Notes: generated by a model from the letters alone, not told the origin. A stretch of 64,000 nucleotides of DNA from Chitinophaga pinensis (GCA_945860225.1 CAMAPT010000018.1:1-64000), one strand, 5' to 3'. Shown: positions 35,737-44,377, counted from the stretch's first letter. Made by a program: numbers and translations.

Positions 35737-37863
35737 ATGGAACTACAAAAATTTCAGTACGACAATAAGATTGTAAAAATGTTTGCCTATGCAACGATGC
35801 TTTGGGGTTTAGTTGGAATGCTTGTTGGAGTTATAGCTGCCATTCAGTTGTATCTGCCGGCAGCTAATATGTCTTTGCCCTACACGACTTTTGGTCGTCT
35901 TCGTCCGTTGCATACTAATGCTGTTATTTTTGCTTTTGTAGGTAATGGTATTTTTATGGGTGTTTATTACTCGTTACAGCGGTTATTAAAAGCACGCATG
36001 TTTAGTGACTTTTTGAGTAAAATTCATTTTTGGGGTTGGCAATTAATTATTGTATTAGCCGCGTTAACTTTAGTATTAGGAAAAACAACTGGGAAGGAAT
36101 ATGCTGAATTAGAATGGCCCATCGATATTTTAATCACACTGGTTTGGGTGGTATTTGGTTGGAATATGTTTGGAACAATTATTCGTCGTCGAGAACGTCA
36201 TTTGTATGTAGCTATTTGGTTTTACATAGCCACTTTTGTTACGGTTGCCATGTTGCATATAGTTAATTCAATTGAAATTCCGGTTTCTTTCTGGAAATCT
36301 TATTCATGGTATGCAGGGGTTCAGGATGCCCTAGTTCAATGGTGGTATGGTCATAATGCGGTAGCTTTTTTCTTAACTACTCCTTATTTAGGTTTAATGT
36401 ATTATTTCTTACCAAAAATTGCTCAGCGTCCGGTGTATTCATACCGATTATCTATCATCCATTTCTGGGCATTAATTTTCTTATACATTTGGGCAGGGCC
36501 TCACCATTTGTTATATACTTCAGTTCCTGATTGGGCGCAATCATTAGGAGTTGTATTTTCAGTAATGTTAATAGCACCATCTTGGGGAGGTATGATTAAT
36601 GGATTATTGACACTTCGTGGCGCGTGGGATAGAGTGCGTGACAATGTTGGATTGAAGTTTTTGGTGGTTGCTGTTACCGCTTATGGGATGGCCACCTTTG
36701 AGGGACCGATGTTATCACTAAAAAATGTCAATGCTATTGCTCATTTCACAGATTGGATTGTGGCTCATGTTCACGTTGGAGCTTTGGGTTGGAATGGATT
36801 TATGACCTTTGGTATATTATATTGGTTAATTCCAAGATTATTTCAAACGAAATTGTATTCTGAAAAATTAGCGAACGTTCATTTTTGGATTGGTACTTTA
36901 GGTATTGTATTATATGCAGTGCCGATGTATTGGGCAGGTTTCATGCAAAGTTCTATGTGGAAAGATTTTACACCAGAAGGCCAATTGAAATGGCAGTTCA
37001 TGGATACAGTCACAAAAATGATTCCGTTTTATATTGCACGTTCTATTGGTGGTACATTGTTTTTGGCAGGTGCCGTTATCATGACTTATAACTTGATTAA
37101 AACAATTAAGGTTGGTAATTTTCTTGAAATAGAAGAAGATCAGGCTCCGGCATTAACCGGTGAATACCATTCACATTCTCATGATCATTGGCATCGTTGG
37201 ATTGAACGTAAACCGATTCAATTAATGATAATTAGTTTAGTTGTGGTAGCTATTGGTGGGTTAATAGAATTTGTGCCGGTGTTTTTGGTTAAATCAAATA
37301 TTCCAACCATTGCAAGTGTAAAACCATATACACCTCTCGAATTACAGGGAAGAGATATTTACATAAGAGAAGGCTGTTATACATGTCATTCGCAAATGGT
37401 TCGTCCTTTTAGAAGTGAAACGGCACGTTATGGAGAATATTCTAAAGCAGGTGAATTTGTTTACGATCATCCGTTTCAGTGGGGAAGCAAACGAACAGGT
37501 CCGGATTTGGCTCGTGTAGGTGGAAAATATCCTGACAGTTGGCATTATAATCATATGCTCGATCCAACCTCGATGTCTCCTGGTTCTGTTATGCCTCAGT
37601 ATCCTTGGTTATTAGAAGATCAGTTAGATGCTAACTCAACCATTGCAAAAATAAAAGCCATGAAACGTTTGGGCGTACCTTATCCTGATAGTTATGAAAC
37701 TAGTGCCATTTCTGATATGGAAAAGCAAGCCACAGAGATTACAGCTAATTTGAAAAAAGATGGCATAGAAACTTTACCAGATAGAGAAATTGTGGCCTTA
37801 ATATCTTATTTACAGCGTTTAGGTAAGGATATTAAAGCAGAGGGATTAAAGGCAAAAAAATAA
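35737..37863 (+). CDS. ccoNO: Fused cbb3 cytochrome oxidase subunit I/II (CcoNO)
   Basis: The catalytic core of the high-affinity terminal oxidase. The CcoN part (about 1-470) has ~12 TMs with the haem and CuB histidines in RLRPLHTNAVIFAFVGN, WWYGHNAVAFFLTTPYLG, GPHHLLYTSVPDW and TDWIVAHVHVGALGWNGF. After a His-rich linker (HSHSHDHWHRW) comes CcoO, with a TM and one c-type haem site, CYTCH (about 547-551), in GCYTCHSQMVRPFRSE, and the axial Met downstream. The fusion of N and O is characteristic of Bacteroidota. 708 aa. Confidence 0.97.
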   Translation: MELQKFQYDNKIVKMFAYATMLWGLVGMLVGVIAAIQLYLPAANMSLPYTTFGRLRPLHTNAVIFAFVGNGIFMGVYYSLQRLLKARMFSDFLSKIHFWGWQLIIVLAALTLVLGKTTGKEYAELEWPIDILITLVWVVFGWNMFGTIIRRRERHLYVAIWFYIATFVTVAMLHIVNSIEIPVSFWKSYSWYAGVQDALVQWWYGHNAVAFFLTTPYLGLMYYFLPKIAQRPVYSYRLSIIHFWALIFLYIWAGPHHLLYTSVPDWAQSLGVVFSVMLIAPSWGGMINGLLTLRGAWDRVRDNVGLKFLVVAVTAYGMATFEGPMLSLKNVNAIAHFTDWIVAHVHVGALGWNGFMTFGILYWLIPRLFQTKLYSEKLANVHFWIGTLGIVLYAVPMYWAGFMQSSMWKDFTPEGQLKWQFMDTVTKMIPFYIARSIGGTLFLAGAVIMTYNLIKTIKVGNFLEIEEDQAPALTGEYHSHSHDHWHRWIERKPIQLMIISLVVVAIGGLIEFVPVFLVKSNIPTIASVKPYTPLELQGRDIYIREGCYTCHSQMVRPFRSETARYGEYSKAGEFVYDHPFQWGSKRTGPDLARVGGKYPDSWHYNHMLDPTSMSPGSVMPQYPWLLEDQLDANSTIAKIKAMKRLGVPYPDSYETSAISDMEKQATEITANLKKDGIETLPDREIVALISYLQRLGKDIKAEGLKAKK

Positions 37864-37882
37864 ATTATCAATATTATAGACT

Positions 37883-37948
37883 TAGGAAATAGCCAAGTTG
37901 CGACTAGCGCAAACACAAATGACTAAACATGGTTATATCATATGATAA
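37883..37948 (+). repeat. Leader repeat copy C (type 2), first of two upstream of ccoQ
   Basis: A 66-bp unit beginning TAGGAAATAGCCAAG and ending with ATCATATGATAA. It keeps CAAACACAAATGACTAAACATGG but has lost the first ATG and the mini-ORF frame. The next unit (D) starts 89 bp later. Confidence 0.8.
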
Positions 37949-37971
37949 GTAAAAAACAAATTATTAAGACG

Positions 37972-38037
37972 TATGAAATAGCCATGTGCTGCACCTACAA
38001 ACACAAATGAAGATACATGGCGTATAACATATGACAA
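37972..38037 (+). repeat. Leader repeat copy D (type 1), adjacent to ccoQ
   Basis: Nearly identical to copy A upstream of thyA, including the following ACTAAAAA(A/G)CAAT...AAAATCTACATATGAAA up to the ccoQ start. That extended match over ~95 bp between two unrelated genes shows recent copying or strong selection. Confidence 0.85.
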
Positions 38038-38060
38038 CTAAAAAACAATAAAATCTACAT

Positions 38061-38234
38061 ATGAAATTCAAAAATTATTTAGAAAGTATTACAGGAATTG
38101 GTATATATCCGCTTATATCTTTAATCATCTTCATTGGTTTTTTTGGTTTAGTTACTCTGTATGTTTTAAAAGGTAATAAAAAACATTTTGACAAATTGAG
38201 CCATCTTCCAATTAGTGAAAAAGAACCTATTTAA
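38061..38234 (+). CDS. ccoQ: cbb3 oxidase subunit CcoQ (FixQ)
   Basis: A 57-aa single-TM protein (MKFKNYLESITGIGIYPLISL..., TM about 14-35) that stabilises the cbb3 complex. It is recognised by its size, its one TM followed by a short charged cytoplasmic tail, and its position between ccoNO and ccoP. It was found by reading the gap. The start codon sits where the next leader-repeat unit would begin. Confidence 0.88.
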   Translation: MKFKNYLESITGIGIYPLISLIIFIGFFGLVTLYVLKGNKKHFDKLSHLPISEKEPI

Positions 38235-38242
38235 ACTCTACT

Positions 38243-38292
38243 TATGAATAGGCATGTTTAACCTTCAAATGATTAAACTATGCTTTTCATCT
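38243..38292 (+). repeat. Degenerate leader repeat copy G in the ccoQ-ccoP gap
   Basis: TATGAATAGGCATGTTTAACC...CAAATGATTAAACTATGCTTTTCAT aligns with the type 2 unit (TATGAAATAGCCATGTG...CAAATGACTAAACATGG...CATATG) with several changes. It lies 70 bp before copy E. Confidence 0.5.
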
Positions 38293-38312
38293 ACACTAAA
38301 AATGCATCTACA

Positions 38313-38378
38313 TGTTAAATAGCCATATGCTGCACGAACAAACACAAATGAAGATACATGGCGTATACCATATGACAA
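38313..38378 (+). repeat. Leader repeat copy E (type 1) in the ccoQ-ccoP gap
   Basis: Starts TGTTAAATAGCCATATGCTGC and ends ATACCATATGACAA. The 3' half (CAAACACAAATGAAGATACATGGCGTATACC) is identical to copy A. Unit F starts 87 bp later. Confidence 0.82.
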
Positions 38379-38399
38379 AAAAAACAAATAATTTAAACA

Positions 38400-38464
38400 T
38401 ATGAAATAGCCATGTGCTTTACGCACAAAACCAAATGACTAAACATGGTTATACCATATGACAA
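38400..38464 (+). repeat. Leader repeat copy F (type 2), adjacent to ccoP
   Basis: Starts TATGAAATAGCCATGTGCTTTACGCAC and ends ATACCATATGACAA. The ccoP start TATGAAT follows 88 bp after the unit start. GTGC-TTTAC-GCAC keeps the small hairpin seen in copy A with a different loop. Confidence 0.83.
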
Positions 38465-38488
38465 ATAAAAAACAAACAATTTAAACGT

Positions 38489-39676
38489 ATGAATAAACTA
38501 AATAAAATAACATCATTTGGCGTAGCTTTGCTATTTCCGTTTGTAGGGGTTTGTCAGGAACAAACTACTCAAGAAAGTGCGTCTTATTTTACAAACGCCT
38601 TGTTTTTAACATTACTAGTTACGGCCTTAGTTTTGGCAATAGTTATTGCTGCTTTTGCTTCTGTATTTAAGAATATTGCCGATAGTGATTATTTAACTAG
38701 TAAATACAAAAATGATAAAGATGATCAATCAACAACAATAAGAAATATAACGTCTGTTATTTTGTTGTTATCTTCTTTTTCAATGTTATCTCAAGAGAAG
38801 GTATCCACTGTAGTTAATGATGATGGAAGAATTGGTGGAATAGACCAGTTTACTTTCTATTTTATGATAGTCATTATTTTTATTGAAATTGTTGTATTAG
38901 GATTAATGATGTTTCAGTTTAATTTTCTGATTAAAACATATACCGTTGTTGAAGCTGAAGAAAAGACTAAAAAGGTGGATTCTCAATTATTAATGAGTTT
39001 AACTGATGCTGTTGCTATAGAAGATGAAGAGAAAATTTTGTTAGATCATGATTACGATGGTATTAAGGAATTGGATAATAATTTACCACCTTGGTGGAAA
39101 TACGGATTTTATTTAACCATTGTAGTTGCAATTATTTATTTAATTAACTATCACGTTTTGGGTACAGGTGATTTACAGGGTAAGGAATATGAAAAAGAAA
39201 TCACAAAGGCTAAATTAGAAGTAGAGGAGTATATGAAAACATCAGCAAATAATGTTGATGAGAGCACGGTTAAATTACTGACAGAATCTGCCGATATAGA
39301 AGCCGGAAAAGAAGTTTTTATTTCTAACTGTGTAGCATGTCACGGAAAATTAGGAGAAGGTTCTGTAGGACCTAATTTTGCAGATGATTATTGGATTCAT
39401 GGTGGAAGTATTCAAGAAATTTTTAAATCTATTAAATATGGTTGGGTAGAAAAGGGCATGAAATCATGGAAAGAAGATTTATCACCCATACAAATTGCAC
39501 AAGTTACATCTTATATAAAAACACTTAGGGGAACTAATCCACCAAATGCTAAAGCACCTCAGGGCGATTTATATGTGGAAGATAATGCAGTAAATTCAAA
39601 AGACACTTTAGCTTCATTAGTAGATAGTTTAAGTTTACACGCCAATTTAGATAGCTTAAATACTGGTAAAAAATAA
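38489..39676 (+). CDS. ccoP: cbb3 oxidase cytochrome c subunit CcoP
   Basis: Electron-entry subunit of the oxidase. 395 aa: a signal-like N-terminal hydrophobic stretch, TMs at about 35-58, 87-101 and 122-143, then the CcoP hallmark DGIKELDNNLPPWWKYGF with its own TM (to about 220). A single c-type haem site CVACH (281-285) follows. Proteobacterial CcoP has two haem sites, while Bacteroidota forms commonly have one with a longer N-terminus, and this protein fits that. Its stop overlaps the ccoG start by 1 bp. Confidence 0.93.
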   Translation: MNKLNKITSFGVALLFPFVGVCQEQTTQESASYFTNALFLTLLVTALVLAIVIAAFASVFKNIADSDYLTSKYKNDKDDQSTTIRNITSVILLLSSFSMLSQEKVSTVVNDDGRIGGIDQFTFYFMIVIIFIEIVVLGLMMFQFNFLIKTYTVVEAEEKTKKVDSQLLMSLTDAVAIEDEEKILLDHDYDGIKELDNNLPPWWKYGFYLTIVVAIIYLINYHVLGTGDLQGKEYEKEITKAKLEVEEYMKTSANNVDESTVKLLTESADIEAGKEVFISNCVACHGKLGEGSVGPNFADDYWIHGGSIQEIFKSIKYGWVEKGMKSWKEDLSPIQIAQVTSYIKTLRGTNPPNAKAPQGDLYVEDNAVNSKDTLASLVDSLSLHANLDSLNTGKK

Positions 39677-41103
39677 TGGATAGTCAAACCCATATACAAG
39701 ATGAAAAAAAAGACGAATCTTTTAGAGATAGTATAGCTACTATTAATGACGATGGTAAAAGGGCTTATGTATATCCCACAAAACCTTTTGGTAAGTATTA
39801 TGATTTAAGAACATACTTAACATGGATTTATTTATTGATTTTTCTCTCAGTTCCTTTTATAAAATACCATGATGAGCCGCTCTTTTTATTTAATGTTCCT
39901 GAAAAGAAATTTATATTGTTTGGTTCTATTTTCTGGGCACAAGATTTTTTCATCTTCGGATTAGGGATGCTAATTTTTATTGTTTTTATTGCTTTATTCA
40001 CCGTAGTTTTTGGAAGATTATTCTGCGGTTGGGCTTGTCCTCAAACCATTTTTATGGAAATGATTTTTCGTAAAATTGAATATTGGATTGATGGAGACGC
40101 CAACTATCAAAAAGCCTTAAAAAAAGCACCTTGGAATGCCGAAAAAATTAGGAAGCGATTATTAAAATTTTTAATATTCTATGTTTTATCATTTATAATT
40201 TCTAGCACATTACTTAGTTATGTTATTGGTTCTGATAGTGTTTTTAATATCCTTCAGCATATTAATCAGCATAAGCGAGCATTTGTTGGAATGATTTTGT
40301 TTACTACTGTTTTCTTTTTTGTGTATTGGTGGTTTAGAGAACAAGTGTGTTTAATAGTTTGTCCTTATGGCAGAATGCAGGGTGTTTTATTAGATAAAAA
40401 TTCGGTAGTAGTAGCTTATGATTATGTCCGCGGCGAAGAAAGACATCATTTTAAGAAGAATGAAATTAGAACAGGTGGAGATTGCATTGATTGTAATTTG
40501 TGTGTGAAAGTTTGCCCTACTGGCATTGATATTAGAAATGGTACCCAACTCGAATGTATTAGTTGTACGGCATGTATTGATGCTTGTGATTCTATGATGG
40601 AAAATGTTGGTTTGCCAAAAGGCTTGATTCGTTATGCTTCTGAGAATGGTGTTAAGGAAAAAATTAAATTATCTTTTACCACACGAATGAAAGCTTATTC
40701 TGTTGTGTTATTAGTGTTAATCGGTATTGAAACAACTTTACTTGTGACACGTGCTGATTACGATGCCACAGTGTTAAGAGCAAAAGGAATGTTGTACCAA
40801 GAACAACCGAATAATCAATTGAGCAATTTGTTTACGATAAAATTGGTTAATAAAACGCGTCAGGAATTACCAGTTGAGTTAAGAGTAGAAAACTTTGGTA
40901 ATTATAAATTACAGTTAATTGGCAAAGACATTAAGGTAAAACCAGAAGGCGTAACGGAAGGCGAATTTTTTGTTTATCTGAATAAACAAGATATTCATAA
41001 AAGAAGTACCCCATTAAAAATTGGTATTTATTCGGATGGAAAAAAAATAAAAACCGTAAAAACTAAATTTTTAGGTCCTATACAATTTAAGTCGCATCTC
41101 TAA
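39676..41103 (+). CDS. ccoG: Cytochrome c oxidase accessory protein CcoG (FixG/RdxA)
   Basis: A membrane iron-sulfur protein that reduces copper(II) during cbb3 biogenesis. 475 aa: TMs in the first 220 residues with FGRLFCGWACPQTIF and CLIVCPYGRMQ, then two 4Fe-4S motifs (CIDCNLCVKVCPTGID, CISCTACIDACD), a further TM near 340 and a C-terminal Ig-like FixG domain. It starts within the ccoP stop. Confidence 0.95.
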   Translation: MDSQTHIQDEKKDESFRDSIATINDDGKRAYVYPTKPFGKYYDLRTYLTWIYLLIFLSVPFIKYHDEPLFLFNVPEKKFILFGSIFWAQDFFIFGLGMLIFIVFIALFTVVFGRLFCGWACPQTIFMEMIFRKIEYWIDGDANYQKALKKAPWNAEKIRKRLLKFLIFYVLSFIISSTLLSYVIGSDSVFNILQHINQHKRAFVGMILFTTVFFFVYWWFREQVCLIVCPYGRMQGVLLDKNSVVVAYDYVRGEERHHFKKNEIRTGGDCIDCNLCVKVCPTGIDIRNGTQLECISCTACIDACDSMMENVGLPKGLIRYASENGVKEKIKLSFTTRMKAYSVVLLVLIGIETTLLVTRADYDATVLRAKGMLYQEQPNNQLSNLFTIKLVNKTRQELPVELRVENFGNYKLQLIGKDIKVKPEGVTEGEFFVYLNKQDIHKRSTPLKIGIYSDGKKIKTVKTKFLGPIQFKSHL

Positions 41104-41115
41104 AAAATAAATGAT

Positions 41116-41550
41116 ATGAACTTTGGAAAAAAAATAATGGTATTTTATATTGGTTTCGTAGGCTTAATTCTCACCTTGGTGTTCATGAGCTATGGGCAAA
41201 AAGTTGAATTAGTAAGTGCTGATTATTATGCACAAGAATTAAAATTTCAGGATAAAATTGATGCCACCAATAATGCGAAAGCCTTGTCATTTGGAATTCA
41301 TTATACAATTTCTGATAAAGTTCTATTACTGAAAATTGATTCAATGATGTTAACAAATGATTTTTCGGGAACTGTGACGTTTTTTCGCCCATCTGATTCT
41401 AGTAAAGATGTTCAGTTAAAATTTAATTTCATTAATAACAAACAAGTTATAGAAACTAAACTATTAGAACACGGGGTTTATAAAATGCAATTGAATTGGA
41501 TAAGTAATCACAAGAATTATTTTAAAGAAGAGGTTGTTTTTATTGATTAG
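41116..41550 (+). CDS. ccoH: cbb3 assembly protein CcoH (FixH)
   Basis: A 144-aa protein with one N-terminal TM (about 8-26, ending in MSYG) followed by a periplasmic beta-rich domain. The LVSADYYAQELKFQDKIDATNNA segment is typical of FixH. It links copper delivery and haem insertion. It lies 12 bp after ccoG; its stop abuts the next gene. Confidence 0.9.
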   Translation: MNFGKKIMVFYIGFVGLILTLVFMSYGQKVELVSADYYAQELKFQDKIDATNNAKALSFGIHYTISDKVLLLKIDSMMLTNDFSGTVTFFRPSDSSKDVQLKFNFINNKQVIETKLLEHGVYKMQLNWISNHKNYFKEEVVFID

Positions 41551-41552
41551 TG

Positions 41553-42305
41553 ATGGAACTTATTATTGCCGCCATATCGTTAGGACTATTAGGAAGTTTT
41601 CACTGCATAGGCATGTGTGGACCGATTGCTTTAGCATTACCTGTTCATCACTATGCACCGGTTAAAAAGCATGTAGGTATTTTTTTATATAATTTAGGTC
41701 GAATATTTACGTATACTTTTTTAGGTGTTTTATTTGGATTATTGGGTCAATCTTTTTTTATAGGTGGATTTCAGCAATTGCTTTCAATTGGTTTAGGTAT
41801 ATTGCTGTTGTTATCTATTACACTGTTTAATTTAAGAATCGGGAATAGTTTTGGTAATATTATTTTTCGTTTTATTAATTCAATTAAAAAGCAGTTAGCT
41901 TATTTATTTAATAAAAAAAAACTTCCTGGTTTATTTTTGATTGGATTGTTAAATGGGCTTTTGCCTTGTGGGTTAGTATATATCGGAATTGCCGGTTCTG
42001 TTGCTTCTGGTCATTATTTAAAGGGAGCCATGTTTATGTTTTTTTTTGGCATAGGTACTTTTTTTGTCATGTATACAGTGGCATTTTTTGGTCAATTTAT
42101 CAGTTTGAAATTTCGGAATCAAGTTCGTCAATCAATGCCTTATGTGGTTTCTCTGATGGCTGTATTATTAATTTTAAGAGGATTGAATTTAGGTATTCCA
42201 TATCTCAGTCCTGAGTTTGAAAAAGAAAAACGAAAAATTTCATGTTGCGAAAGTTCTAAGGCTAAAAGGCCATTATTAAAATGTTCTCCTAAAAAATGTC
42301 ATTAA
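41553..42305 (+). CDS. Sulfite exporter TauE/SafE family membrane protein of cco loci
   Basis: 250 aa, six TMs, with the FHCIGMCGPIALALP signature near the N-terminus and LNGLLPCGLVYIG in the middle, typical of the heavy-metal/UreH-like SafE branch that accompanies ccoGH. The C-terminal tail is Cys- and Lys-rich (SCCESSKAKRPLLKCSPKKCH), suggesting metal binding, so a role in copper supply is likely. A GTG at 41550 overlaps the ccoH stop; the next codon ATG (41553) is used here. Confidence 0.88.
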   Translation: MELIIAAISLGLLGSFHCIGMCGPIALALPVHHYAPVKKHVGIFLYNLGRIFTYTFLGVLFGLLGQSFFIGGFQQLLSIGLGILLLLSITLFNLRIGNSFGNIIFRFINSIKKQLAYLFNKKKLPGLFLIGLLNGLLPCGLVYIGIAGSVASGHYLKGAMFMFFFGIGTFFVMYTVAFFGQFISLKFRNQVRQSMPYVVSLMAVLLILRGLNLGIPYLSPEFEKEKRKISCCESSKAKRPLLKCSPKKCH

Positions 42306-42315
42306 TTATTATATT

Positions 42316-43551
42316 ATGTTCTGGGAAAAATATCCATACACGTCAATTAAACGAAAGGTATTTGAATCGTTAAGTAAAAATACTAATTATCGTACTGAAA
42401 ATATTTTAGGTATCCCTGCTACTTTTTTGGATACTGATATCTTTTATGATGATGCCCCATTTCTTAATGATGCCCCATTTTTATCAACCCTAATTGCTAA
42501 CCCTAATCATATAGGGGTGCACACGTTAGGAGATGAACATGAAGATTTTTTCTCGGGTACTCATGACATTGAAAAAGATTTAATAAAGATATGTGCTGAA
42601 GAAATATTTGGTGCGGAACCTTTTTCTTATGATGGATATGTAGCAAGCGGAGGAACAGAAGCAAACATAGAGGCGCTTTGGATATATCGAAATTTTTATT
42701 TACAAGAATATAAAGCGGATATCAAAGATATTGCCATTGTATATTCAACCGATACGCATTATTCTATTCCAAAGGCATTAAATTTATTGAATGTAAAAGG
42801 TATAGAATTACCTGTACATCCTACAACACGCGAAATTATTACCAAAGATTTTGAGCATAAAATAGAAGATGCATTAGTTCAGGGCATTAAATATTTTATC
42901 GTTAATGTCAATATGTCTACTACCATGTTTGGATCGGTAGATGATATTGGTAAAATAACTAATTTTTTAAATCTTCTTCATGTTAATTATAAATTACATG
43001 TTGATGGTGCTTATGGAGGATTCATTTATCCATTTGTTAATACTGACAACTCATTTAATTTTAAAAATAAAAATATCACTTCTTTTTCTATAGATGGGCA
43101 TAAAATGCTACAAGCACCCTATGGTACAGGTATTTTTTTAATAAGAAAGGAATACATGAAATATGTATGCACCAATGAGGCAGGTTATGTAAAAGGGAGG
43201 GATTATACTTTGTGCGGAAGCCGTTCTGGCGCCAATGCTGTGTGCGTTTGGATGATTTTGCGAATTCACGGTTCTGTTGGTTGGACAGTGAAAATGCGTC
43301 AATTAGTTGATAAAGCAGCTACAATATCCGAAACATTAAACGAATGGGGGATTAAACATTACAGGCATCCTGATCTTAATATTGTAACAATTGATGCCCA
43401 TTATATGAGTAGTGCATTAGCAAACAAATACCATTTGGTACCAGATAATCATAATGAAAAACCTAATTGGTATAAAATAGTAGTTATGCCTCATGTAAAG
43501 TCTGGAATTATTGACAATTTTCTTTCTGAATTAAAAAATGAGCAATCTTAA
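42316..43551 (+). CDS. Group II PLP-dependent amino acid decarboxylase
   Basis: 411 aa, resembling the MfnA / histidine-glutamate-tyrosine decarboxylase group. PLP motifs: SGGTEANIEALW, THYSIPKALNLL stacking on the cofactor, HVDGAYGGFI, and the Schiff-base lysine in SIDGHKM (about residue 263). The substrate (His, Tyr, Glu or Asp) cannot be read from sequence. A 6-residue direct repeat (DDAPFL-NDAPFL) is in the N-terminal region. It lies 10 bp after the SafE-like gene, inside the low-oxygen operon. Decarboxylation to an amine with proton consumption might support acid or redox balance; that is inference. Confidence 0.88.
   Translation: MFWEKYPYTSIKRKVFESLSKNTNYRTENILGIPATFLDTDIFYDDAPFLNDAPFLSTLIANPNHIGVHTLGDEHEDFFSGTHDIEKDLIKICAEEIFGAEPFSYDGYVASGGTEANIEALWIYRNFYLQEYKADIKDIAIVYSTDTHYSIPKALNLLNVKGIELPVHPTTREIITKDFEHKIEDALVQGIKYFIVNVNMSTTMFGSVDDIGKITNFLNLLHVNYKLHVDGAYGGFIYPFVNTDNSFNFKNKNITSFSIDGHKMLQAPYGTGIFLIRKEYMKYVCTNEAGYVKGRDYTLCGSRSGANAVCVWMILRIHGSVGWTVKMRQLVDKAATISETLNEWGIKHYRHPDLNIVTIDAHYMSSALANKYHLVPDNHNEKPNWYKIVVMPHVKSGIIDNFLSELKNEQS
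42449..42480 (+). repeat. 18-bp tandem duplication inside the decarboxylase gene
   Basis: ATGATGCCCCATTT occurs at 42449 and again 18 bp later, duplicating six residues in frame. The near identity indicates a recent slippage event. Confidence 0.7.
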
Positions 43552-43596
43552 AAATTAAAATTGCTTAATACTTTAAATTTTTTAGTTAAAAAAATC

Positions 43597-44343
43597 ATGA
43601 TTATTTTAATATTTTTTATTCTTCATTGGTATCTTTCTTTATTTGCTCAAACTTTTTTTCTGCATCGTTATGCTGCGCATCAAATGTTTACGATGAATCA
43701 ATTTTGGGAGAAAGTATTTTATATTTTGACATGGTTATTTCAAGGGTCTTCGTTTTTAAGTCCAAAAGCTTATGGTGTTATGCATCGACTTCATCATGCT
43801 TATGCCGATACCGAAAATGACCCGCACTCTCCCAAATATTCAAAAAATTTATTTGATATGATGTGGAAGACATTGACTGTTTATTCATCTATTTTGGATA
43901 ATACAGCTAATGTTTCGGGAAAATTCACAAAAGATGTTACTTACTGGCGATCTTTTGAAACTTTTGCAGGAAGTTGGGCCGTTCGTATATTATGGGGTAT
44001 ATTTTATTTTATTTTTTATTGGCAGTTCGCAACTTCTTGGTGGATGTTTTTATTATTACCTATTCATTTTTTAATGGGTCCTATTCATGGTGCTATTATT
44101 AATTGGTACGCGCATAAAATAGGGTATATTAATTTTAAAGTGTCGGACACGGCCAAAAATTTATTACCTATTGATATATTGATGATGGGGGAGGGTTATC
44201 ATAATAATCATCACAAATTTGGAGGAAGAGCCAATTTTGGAATTAAATGGCATGAGTTAGATCCTACGTATCCTATAATTTATTTACTAAATGCATGCCA
44301 TGTCATTCATCTTAAAAAAGATAATGATCTTAAGTATATGTAA
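43597..44343 (+). CDS. Membrane fatty acid desaturase (acyl-CoA/acyl-lipid delta-9 type)
   Basis: 248 aa, a di-iron desaturase with three histidine boxes, HRYAAH, HRLHH and HNNHH, and four TMs. It introduces a double bond using O2 and an electron donor such as ferredoxin or cytochrome b5. The ATG at 43597 precedes the first TM; a TTG start at 43561 is possible but less likely. It is in the low-oxygen operon, 45 bp after the decarboxylase gene. Confidence 0.9.
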   Translation: MIILIFFILHWYLSLFAQTFFLHRYAAHQMFTMNQFWEKVFYILTWLFQGSSFLSPKAYGVMHRLHHAYADTENDPHSPKYSKNLFDMMWKTLTVYSSILDNTANVSGKFTKDVTYWRSFETFAGSWAVRILWGIFYFIFYWQFATSWWMFLLLPIHFLMGPIHGAIINWYAHKIGYINFKVSDTAKNLLPIDILMMGEGYHNNHHKFGGRANFGIKWHELDPTYPIIYLLNACHVIHLKKDNDLKYM

Positions 44344-44377
44344 CTATTTATTCGATTATTTAATTTATTTACTAAAA

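Noticed and set aside
37883-38464. Possible CRISPR array from regularly spaced repeats in the cco region
   Set aside because: The repeated part is ~66 bp with only ~21-24 bp between units, the gaps are themselves similar AT-rich sequences, units are interrupted by a real gene (ccoQ), and there are no cas genes.
38489-39676. CcoP as truncated because it has one haem motif instead of two
   Set aside because: All flanking CcoP hallmarks are present and the frame is intact; single-haem CcoP with a longer N-terminus is usual in Bacteroidota.
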